This document shows positions 28,535 to 34,072 of a DNA stretch of 34,072 bases, piece by piece. The notes under the pieces are model-generated. The model had not been told where the DNA came from and did no database searches. It saw nothing but the letters and a program-made list of their open reading frames with translations. The position numbers and the translations under genes are program-made. The stretch's first letter is position 1. Every line of letters begins with the position of its first letter. The stretch comes from Pseudomonadota bacterium (lineage in GTDB: Bacteria; Pseudomonadota; Gammaproteobacteria; Xanthomonadales; SZUA-36): the NCBI GenBank assembly GCA_015222805.1, contig JADFVZ010000118.1, positions 1-34,072 on the forward strand. Direction: 5' to 3'.

Positions 28535-28561
28535 GTGGCCTGATAACTATTGACGAAAACC

Positions 28562-29944
28562 ATGCCTGAACAAATTACCATACCCTTGCATATTATTATC
28601 CTCGCAGCCGGTGAAGGCACGCGCATGATTTCTGCGCTACCTAAAATCCTGCAACCGCTGGGTGGCAGGCCAATGCTATCCCACCTGCTGGAAACAGCCA
28701 GGAATCTCGGGCCTGCGGGCATACATATCGTTATAGGCTCCCAGAGCGAAGAGGTTATCGCAGCTTTTGCCGACGAGGATGATCTAAACTGGATTCATCA
28801 GGCTGAACGGTTGGGTACCGGGCATGCAGTGCAGCAGGCATTACCGACAATCCCTCAAAATTCGCAGGTACTGATTCTTTATGGTGATCATCCACTGGTC
28901 CCACAGCAAGACCTTGAGTCGCTGATAACTTCAGCTGCACAGTTATCGCTGTTAACCATGGTGCCGGAAAGCCCGCATGGTTATGGTCGAATCCTGCGTG
29001 AGGCGAACGACAGGGTTTCGGGAATTGTTGAACAAAAAGATGCCTCTCCAGAACAATTACAAATCACCGAAGTGAACACCGGTATCCTTGTGGCCGGTTC
29101 GAATTTACTAACTGAATTAATCCTCCAGGTTAACAACAACAATGCCCAACAGGAATATTACCTGACAGATATTTTTGGTATTGCACATAAGCAGGATATT
29201 GAAATCGATGCTGTAATTGCAGTTGACGCAGCTGATCTCCAGGGTGCTAACGACCGTCGCCAGCTGGCAATACTCGAGCGCCGCTATCAATATCACCAGG
29301 CAAATCGCTTAATGGATGCGGGTGCCTTGCTGATTGATCCCGCCCGGCTGGATATTCGCGGCAACGTTGCAGTGGGCCGGGATGTCTGCATAGATATCAA
29401 TGTCGTCCTTGAAGGCACAGTAGTTCTTGGTGACAGTGCCCATATCGGTGCCGGTGCAATTTTAAAAAATGTAAGCATTGGTCCCGGCACCCGGATAGAA
29501 GCCCATTCAGTGATGGAAGATGCCGTGGTGGGTGCTAATTGCAATATTGGCCCTTTCGCCCGTGTACGTCCCGGTACCGTGCTTGCCGATGAAGTTAAAA
29601 TTGGCAACTTTGTGGAAATTAAAAAATCTACAGTAGCAAAGGGCAGCAAAGCCAGCCACCTGAGTTATATTGGTGATGCTGAAGTCGGTGCCGGGGTAAA
29701 TATTGGTGCCGGTACCATCACCTGTAATTATGATGGTGTTAATAAACATCAAACGGTGATTGAAGACGGTGCCTTTATCGGCTCAGATACTCAACTGGTT
29801 GCACCGGTCAGGGTAGGCAAAAACGCCACAGTAGGTGCCGGCTCAACCATTACCCGGGATGTACCGCCCGAGTCACTTGCGGTTAGTCGTTCTCGTCAAA
29901 CAACACTTAAAAACTGGAAGCGTCCAGTTAAGAATTCTGACTAG
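28562..29944 (+). CDS. glmU: Bifunctional UDP-N-acetylglucosamine pyrophosphorylase / glucosamine-1-phosphate N-acetyltransferase
   Basis: 460 aa from ATG 28562 (MPEQITIPLHIIILAAGEGTRM); a TTG 12 bases upstream is in frame but less likely. The N-terminal uridylyltransferase domain has LAAGEGTRM (14-22), LYGDHPLV and the KPQ-region equivalent GTGHAVQQA. After about residue 250 a left-handed beta-helix of hexapeptide repeats (DIRGNVAVGRD, HIGAGAILKN, VKIGNFVEIKKS, NIGAGTITCNYDG) carries the acetyltransferase. Together they make UDP-GlcNAc for peptidoglycan and LPS. glmS follows after 21 bases. No strong ribosome binding site precedes the ATG. Confidence 0.96.
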   Translation: MPEQITIPLHIIILAAGEGTRMISALPKILQPLGGRPMLSHLLETARNLGPAGIHIVIGSQSEEVIAAFADEDDLNWIHQAERLGTGHAVQQALPTIPQNSQVLILYGDHPLVPQQDLESLITSAAQLSLLTMVPESPHGYGRILREANDRVSGIVEQKDASPEQLQITEVNTGILVAGSNLLTELILQVNNNNAQQEYYLTDIFGIAHKQDIEIDAVIAVDAADLQGANDRRQLAILERRYQYHQANRLMDAGALLIDPARLDIRGNVAVGRDVCIDINVVLEGTVVLGDSAHIGAGAILKNVSIGPGTRIEAHSVMEDAVVGANCNIGPFARVRPGTVLADEVKIGNFVEIKKSTVAKGSKASHLSYIGDAEVGAGVNIGAGTITCNYDGVNKHQTVIEDGAFIGSDTQLVAPVRVGKNATVGAGSTITRDVPPESLAVSRSRQTTLKNWKRPVKNSD

Positions 29945-29965
29945 ACTTCAGGGGGAATTTAACAC

Positions 29966-31804
29966 ATGTGTGGAATTGTAGCAGCCTGCACCCATCGGCC
30001 AATTTCAAAAATATTAATTTCAGGACTCAAAGCACTCGAATATCGGGGCTATGACTCTGCCGGCATTGCCCTGCAAACTGATCAGGGATTACAGCGTTTA
30101 CGCACACCAGGCAAAGTTGTCGCTCTGGAAAAGCTATGGCAAACCAGTCCCATCGAAGGGCATTGCGGTATTGCCCATACCCGTTGGGCAACACACGGTG
30201 TTCCAAATACACTCAATGCCCACCCGCACCTTTCCGGCAGTAAAATTGCCCTGGTGCATAATGGCATCATTGAAAACCACGCAGCGCTGCGTGCAGAATT
30301 GACGGCAGCCGGCTACAACTTCGGTTCAGAAACGGACACCGAAGTGATGGTGCACCTAATTGATCAACTAGAACGTGAGCATGGCGATTTATTCACTGCA
30401 GTGACTGAGGCCTGCGAACGATTCCACGGCGCCTATGCCATCGCAGTGACTTCCAGCCGGGAACCGGGAACTGTAGTTGGTGCCCGTCTGGGCAGCCCGT
30501 TGGTTCTAGGCCTGGGTAAAGATGGTAAGGAGCATTTCCTGGCATCAGATGTACATGCACTGTTGCCGGAAACCCGGCAGTTTATTTACCTGGAAGAGGG
30601 TGATCTTGTCAGGATTCGTGCCGATGAGTTCCTGCTTAAAGATGTTAGTGGGCAGCAGATAGAACGTGAAGTAAAAACCAGTAATGTAGACAGTGAAGCC
30701 TTTGACAAAGGGCCTTATGCACACTTCATGCTCAAGGAAATCCATGAGCAGCCCGCGGCTGTGGCAGAAACCCTGGAAGGCCGGGTCTTCGGTGGAAAGG
30801 TACTGGCCAATATATTCGGGGTAGGTGCCGATGAGTTGCTGGATAAAGTGGAAAACATTCATATCGTCGCCTGTGGCACGAGCTATTACGCTGGGATGGT
30901 GGCACGTTACCAGATAGAAGAACTTGCAGGACTGCCCTGCAGTGTAGAAATTGCCAGCGAATACCGCTATCGCAAGCCAGTGGTGCCTGCCAATTGCCTG
31001 TATGTAACCATTACCCAATCTGGTGAAACCCTGGACAGCCTGTCCGCATTACGTCACGCAAAACAGGAGGATTACCTGGCAACCCTGGTGGTTTGCAATG
31101 TTCCGGAATCATCAGCTGTACGTGAATCCGACCTCACTCTGATGACCCGCGCCGGCCCGGAAATAGGGGTCGCTTCAACCAAGGCATTTACCACCCAACT
31201 GGTAGCTTTACAGTTGCTGACACTCAGGCTGGCTCGCATCAACGGCATGGATGAAGAGATATATACCCAGCGGGTAGCAGAACTGGAACAACTACCGGGT
31301 CTGCTGGCATCAGCACTGGAACTGGATGGAGAACTACAAGAGCTGGCCAGAGATTTTGCCGACAAAGAACATGCTCTCTACCTGGGTCGTGGTGATCACT
31401 ATCCCATTGCCCTTGAGGGTGCGTTAAAACTTAAAGAAATATCCTATATCCATGCCGAAGCCTACCCCGCCGGTGAACTAAAACACGGCCCGCTCGCATT
31501 GGTCGATGAAAACATGCCAGTCGTTGCCGTAGCCCCGAATGATTCACTGCTGGAAAAACTGGTATCCAATATTGCCGAAGTAAAAACCAGGGGTGGACGC
31601 TTAATTGTGGTAGCTGACCGGGACGCAGTGGCGAAATTAGCCGCCGACCATGGCAAGGTGGTTCAAGTGGAAACTGGGGGTACATTGGTAGCACCTATTG
31701 TACTAACCCTGCCTTTACAGTTACTTGCTTATCATGTTGCTATGCTTAAAGGCACTGAAATAGACCAGCCTAGAAATTTGGCTAAAAGTGTGACAGTGGA
31801 ATAA
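29966..31804 (+). CDS. glmS: Glutamine-fructose-6-phosphate aminotransferase (isomerizing)
   Basis: 612 aa. After Met removal Cys is the N-terminal nucleophile (MCGIVAACTHRP) of the class II glutaminase domain, with EYRGYDSAGIAL and HTRWATHG. Two SIS domains follow (CGTSYYAGM, TQSGETLDSL, GVASTKAFTTQ). The isomerase part includes LKLKEISYIHAEAYPAGELKHGP, and the protein ends LAKSVTVE. It makes glucosamine-6-P from fructose-6-P and glutamine, feeding GlmU. Its last codons are the recognition site for Tn7-type TnsD proteins, and such an element has inserted just downstream. The native terminator is not seen before the insertion. Confidence 0.97.
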   Translation: MCGIVAACTHRPISKILISGLKALEYRGYDSAGIALQTDQGLQRLRTPGKVVALEKLWQTSPIEGHCGIAHTRWATHGVPNTLNAHPHLSGSKIALVHNGIIENHAALRAELTAAGYNFGSETDTEVMVHLIDQLEREHGDLFTAVTEACERFHGAYAIAVTSSREPGTVVGARLGSPLVLGLGKDGKEHFLASDVHALLPETRQFIYLEEGDLVRIRADEFLLKDVSGQQIEREVKTSNVDSEAFDKGPYAHFMLKEIHEQPAAVAETLEGRVFGGKVLANIFGVGADELLDKVENIHIVACGTSYYAGMVARYQIEELAGLPCSVEIASEYRYRKPVVPANCLYVTITQSGETLDSLSALRHAKQEDYLATLVVCNVPESSAVRESDLTLMTRAGPEIGVASTKAFTTQLVALQLLTLRLARINGMDEEIYTQRVAELEQLPGLLASALELDGELQELARDFADKEHALYLGRGDHYPIALEGALKLKEISYIHAEAYPAGELKHGPLALVDENMPVVAVAPNDSLLEKLVSNIAEVKTRGGRLIVVADRDAVAKLAADHGKVVQVETGGTLVAPIVLTLPLQLLAYHVAMLKGTEIDQPRNLAKSVTVE

Positions 31805-31829
31805 ATCAATTGGGCTCTGACCCGAATAT
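31768..31829 (+). other. attTn7: glmS 3' end and Tn7 insertion point
   Basis: The glmS end codes PRNLAKSVTVE, the segment TnsD-type proteins recognise in Tn7. The transposon terminus starts 25 bases after the TAA, the canonical distance. The 5 bases at 31825-31829 (AATAT) are the expected target duplication; its partner copy would lie beyond the far end of the element, outside the window. Confidence 0.85.
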
Positions 31830-31837
31830 TGTCGGAG

Positions 31838-31895
31838 AACAATGAAGTTGTTAACAGCACAATAAAGTTGTTAACTGAACAATAAAGTTGTTAAC
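31838..31895 (+). repeat. Three TnsB-type binding repeats of the transposon end
   Basis: ACAATRAAGTTGTTAAC occurs at 31839-31855, 31859-31875 and 31879-31895, exactly 20 bases apart; copy 1 differs by one base (G for A), and copies 2 and 3 are identical. The core ACAATAAAGT is the same as in the TnsB sites of Tn7. Close packing is typical of the right end, whereas left-end sites are more spread out. Confidence 0.88.
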
Positions 31896-31945
31896 CAAAG
31901 TAATCTAAGCTAATCTGACCAAAGGTTTATAAAGATGGCTTTTCC

Positions 31946-32665
31946 ATGGGCAAGAAACGTTACTGGAACTCAGAGGCTAAGAATGTCCGTTGGATCAGGG
32001 AAGGCCGTGGTAATGGTGCTGGCAAGGATTACAAGCCTTGGCTAACTGTTCGTGATGTCCCTTCAGAAGGTCGCTCACACCGCATATTTGGTCACCTAAC
32101 TCACCGCACACACCACCTTCTTTCAGATCTAGAACTCGCCACTTTTCTTTTATTGCAATGGCGTGACTTAACTACCGATATTCGCGAGCAATTTCCTTTA
32201 GACTTAGCGATCACTAAACAGCTCAGTGACGAAGCAGGAATCAAGCATGCAGAATATTATGGTGTACTGCAGTTCATGAGCAGCGACTTTTTGGTGAAAA
32301 CCAGTGACTCGAACAATCACACGTTTGCAATTCAGGTAAAGATGAGTTCAGCACTAGAGAACGCGAGAACGATTGAAAAACTTGAAATTGAACGTCGTTA
32401 TTGGATCGAAAAAGAAACCCCCTGGTATTTGATCACGGAAAAAGAAATACCTGATGTTGTCTTCAGGAATATCGATTGGCTTTACAGCCTGCAAGCGCAA
32501 GAATACAGCTTGGACCAAGAGTCTCGTTTCTTTGAATTCTATTCAGTGCAGTTGGCTCAAAATGCAAAACTGACCCTCATTGTTAATTTGCATCCAAAAG
32601 TGCCCCAGGGAGGGTGCGGCCAAAAACTTGGACTTAATTGGAGTAAGTCCTATGTATTCGTATGA
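31946..32665 (+). CDS. tnsA: Tn7-type transposase endonuclease subunit TnsA, C-terminally truncated by an IS
   Basis: TnsA is the restriction-enzyme-like subunit that cuts the 5' ends of the element so that it moves by cut and paste with TnsB. The protein aligns with Tn7 TnsA from the start (IREGRGNGAGKDYKPWLTV, GRSHRIFGHLTHRTHHLLSDLE). The nuclease residues are all present, even at the same numbers: Glu63, Asp114, Gln130 and Lys132 (FAIQVK). Homology stops near residue 218 (LTLIVNLHPK); the last 21 residues, from VPQGGC, are read from the IS end, giving 239 aa against about 273 in Tn7. The lost part lies in the C-terminal domain that contacts TnsC. No good ribosome binding site precedes ATG 31946. 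It is probably non-functional as it stands. Confidence 0.9.
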   Translation: MGKKRYWNSEAKNVRWIREGRGNGAGKDYKPWLTVRDVPSEGRSHRIFGHLTHRTHHLLSDLELATFLLLQWRDLTTDIREQFPLDLAITKQLSDEAGIKHAEYYGVLQFMSSDFLVKTSDSNNHTFAIQVKMSSALENARTIEKLEIERRYWIEKETPWYLITEKEIPDVVFRNIDWLYSLQAQEYSLDQESRFFEFYSVQLAQNAKLTLIVNLHPKVPQGGCGQKLGLNWSKSYVFV

Positions 32666-34072
32666 TGATCGTATTAGAGCGGTAAAGCTCTACATTAAAC
32701 TAGGTAAGCGCGCCGCTACCGCTATTCGCTTGCTTGGATATCCATCACAAAAATATCTGCGTCAATGGTACTTGATATACCAAGAAACCGGCGATTTACC
32801 TAGAAGCTACAAACGTCTTCCGAAGTATACAATGGCACAAAAGCAAAAAGCGATTGAGCATTATGTTAGCCATGGTGAATGTTTTGCTTACACACAAAGA
32901 GTTTTGGGTTATCCATGTGCTCATGTTTTTGGCGATTGGTTAAATGAACTTCAACCAGGTTCAGTGCGAATACAAAAAAACAATAACCGCGCCCAAGCAA
33001 AGCCTGCATTAACGTATGATAAGAAAAAGAAGGCAGTCATAGCGTTATGCTTACGTCAGACATCCGCAGCATCTATTGCCACCGAGTTTGGTGTATCTAG
33101 AGAAATATTGTATAAGTGGAAAGCCCAATTCTTGTCCAGGGAGTATGCAATCGACATGCCCAAAAAGAAGAACCGTCATGAAAGTGAAGATCATAATCAA
33201 TTGCACAAGCAAGTGAAAGACCTGCAACAGCGTATGTACCAACTACAGCTTGAGCATGATATTTTGAAAAAGGCAAATGAACTGTTAAAAAAAGACCAGG
33301 GCGTCAGTCACGAGATTCTGACAAATAAAGAAAAAACAAACCTGATTGACGCCTTACTCGACAGCTATCGCCTCAAAGAGCTACTTGACGCAATAGGCAT
33401 GCCCAAGAGTTCCTACTTTTACCACAAAGCTCGCATGAAGCTACCAGACAAATATGCGGAGGGTCGAGTCCGTATAAAAGAGATATTTAATTCAAACTGG
33501 CAATGCTATGGTTATCGGCGAATTCGTGAGGAATTGCGTAAATCTGGGCTACATCTTGCTGAGAAAGTCATTAGACGCCTTATGAAAGAGGGAAGTCTGG
33601 TTGCTCATAGCAGCTGTAAGCGACGCCGTTATAACTCGTATTATGGTGAAATCAGTCCTCCCGTTGAAAATATAATTGAACGCAATTTTCAAGCAAATGC
33701 GCCAAACAGGAAATGGCTTACTGACATTTCTGAATTTCGTATTTCCGCAGGAAAAGTGTACTTATCGCCGATAATAGATTGTTTTGACGGGTTAGTCGTC
33801 AGTTGGAAAGTTGGGGTGCGCCCCAATGCACAGCTCGTAAACGGCATGTTAGATGATGCTATCGATTCTCTTCATTCTAAAGAGCATCCTATAGTTCATT
33901 CGGATAGAGGGGCACATTATCGATGGCCTGGCTGGATTAATAGAATGCGTGATGCTCAATTGACTCGTTCTATGTCACGCAAAGGTTGCTCGCCTGATAA
34001 CGCAGCCTGTGAAGGTTTCTTCGGTCGCCTTAAGACTGAGTTTTTCTATCCAAGAGATTGGAGTAAATTTAC
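32652..34072 (+). CDS. IS3-family transposase, single uninterrupted OrfAB-like frame, cut by window edge
   Basis: 473 codons are visible, starting MYSYDDRIRAVKLYIKLGKRA, with GGAG 8 bases upstream. The N-terminal half has two HTH segments (TAIRLLGYPSQKYLRQW and AASIATEFGVSREILYKW) and a leucine-zipper-like coiled coil (about 180-214). The integrase half has YGYRRIREELRKSG (HTH_21 region) and the catalytic triad: Asp in WLTDISEF, Asp in VHSDRGAHY and, 35 residues further on, Glu in DNAACEGFFGRLKTE, a proper D-35-E. Most IS3 elements split this into orfA and orfB joined by -1 frameshifting; here the two are in one frame. Its start overlaps the end of the truncated tnsA frame by 14 bases. Confidence 0.9.
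   Translation, partial: MYSYDDRIRAVKLYIKLGKRAATAIRLLGYPSQKYLRQWYLIYQETGDLPRSYKRLPKYTMAQKQKAIEHYVSHGECFAYTQRVLGYPCAHVFGDWLNELQPGSVRIQKNNNRAQAKPALTYDKKKKAVIALCLRQTSAASIATEFGVSREILYKWKAQFLSREYAIDMPKKKNRHESEDHNQLHKQVKDLQQRMYQLQLEHDILKKANELLKKDQGVSHEILTNKEKTNLIDALLDSYRLKELLDAIGMPKSSYFYHKARMKLPDKYAEGRVRIKEIFNSNWQCYGYRRIREELRKSGLHLAEKVIRRLMKEGSLVAHSSCKRRRYNSYYGEISPPVENIIERNFQANAPNRKWLTDISEFRISAGKVYLSPIIDCFDGLVVSWKVGVRPNAQLVNGMLDDAIDSLHSKEHPIVHSDRGAHYRWPGWINRMRDAQLTRSMSRKGCSPDNAACEGFFGRLKTEFFYPRDWSKF
33287..33293 (+). other. In-phase A7 slippery run in the IS transposase
   Basis: The run is phased A-AAA-AAA relative to the transposase frame (codons TTA AAA AAA GAC), the arrangement that promotes -1 slipping. 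It lies at the usual IS3 orfA/orfB junction, right after the coiled coil. In the -1 frame a TAA follows at 33326-33328, so slipping would yield about 225 aa without the DDE domain. Confidence 0.6.

Larger units (their letters stand above)
31830..34072. mobile_element. Tn7-like transposon, glmS-proximal (right) end; continues past the window
   Basis: The element starts TGTCGGAG, close to the Tn7 terminus TGTGGGCG, followed at once by repeated TnsB-type sites and then tnsA reading inward in the glmS direction, as in Tn7 at attTn7. The visible part is AT-richer than the core genes. An IS3-family element is nested from 32601. tnsB, tnsC, tnsD, any cargo and the left end are not in the window, so subtype and payload cannot be stated. 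Confidence 0.9.
32601..34072 (+). mobile_element. IS3-family insertion sequence nested in tnsA; right end outside the window
   Basis: The tnsA reading frame loses similarity at about 32600, and TGCCCCAGGGAGGG begins there; a TG terminus suits IS3-family ends. A transposase with its own GGAG ribosome binding site starts 51 bases inside. The exact edge and the 3-4 base target duplication cannot be confirmed without the right end. Confidence 0.8.

Noticed and set aside
31838-31895. Three regular repeats considered as a CRISPR array
   Set aside because: Spacing between copies is only 3 bases, there are no spacers, and the sequence matches Tn7 TnsB sites at a transposon end.
32652-34072. Transposase as the Tn7 subunit TnsB
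   Set aside because: It begins right after a break in tnsA, and its HTH/zipper layout and DNAACEGFFGRLKTE motif are those of IS3-family OrfAB, not TnsB.

Overview
The window is a chromosomal segment of a gammaproteobacterium. The evidence is the order parA-parB-atpI-atpBEFHAGDC ... glmU-glmS, the grouping rpmB-rpmG / radC / dut-algC, and protein sequences close to the Pseudomonas/Cellvibrionales type. The large TonB-dependent receptor and oligopeptide uptake operon suit a free-living, probably aquatic heterotroph. Genus cannot be read from the sequence. Most of the window is ordinary core genome. The last 2.2 kb is AT-richer mobile DNA.

Layout. 1-2688 is mostly minus strand: the 5' part of hemB (cut by the window edge), mutM, then rpmB-rpmG with a good promoter and terminator, then radC. 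2815-6450 is plus strand: dut, a membrane-anchored long form of algC, a short interspersed repeat, and rluE. A plant-type gshA lies convergent to rluE (6444-7796, minus). 7877-15066 is one tightly overlapping operon: two tandem, related peptide-binding proteins followed by oppB, oppC, oppD and oppF. An unassigned exported protein (15179-15814) directly precedes rsmG, parA and parB. After a 408-base non-coding stretch with a palindromic repeat comes the complete F1Fo ATP synthase operon (18543-25687), ended by a terminator. A TonB-dependent receptor follows, behind GATAAT-type repeats that could be a Fur-like operator, and then glmU-glmS.

The most notable feature is at the right end. Exactly 25 bases after the glmS stop codon a Tn7-like transposon begins (31830). 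It has an 8-base terminus starting TGT, three 20-base-period TnsB-type binding repeats, and a tnsA gene pointing inward. This is the classical attTn7 site and orientation. tnsA keeps its nuclease residues but is broken after about 218 codons by an IS3-family insertion sequence (from 32601), whose transposase reads as one open frame to the window edge. That frame carries an in-phase A7 slippery run; slipping by -1 would give a short protein without the DDE domain, the reverse of the usual IS3 arrangement. The element's other tns genes and cargo lie beyond the window, so nothing can be said about what it carries.

How the genes work together: the opp operon imports peptides. rsmG-parAB-atp couples rRNA methylation, chromosome partitioning and energy conversion genes. 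glmU-glmS makes UDP-GlcNAc for the cell wall, and algC supplies mannose-1-P/glucose-1-P for surface polysaccharides. No CRISPR array, tRNA or rRNA gene was seen.
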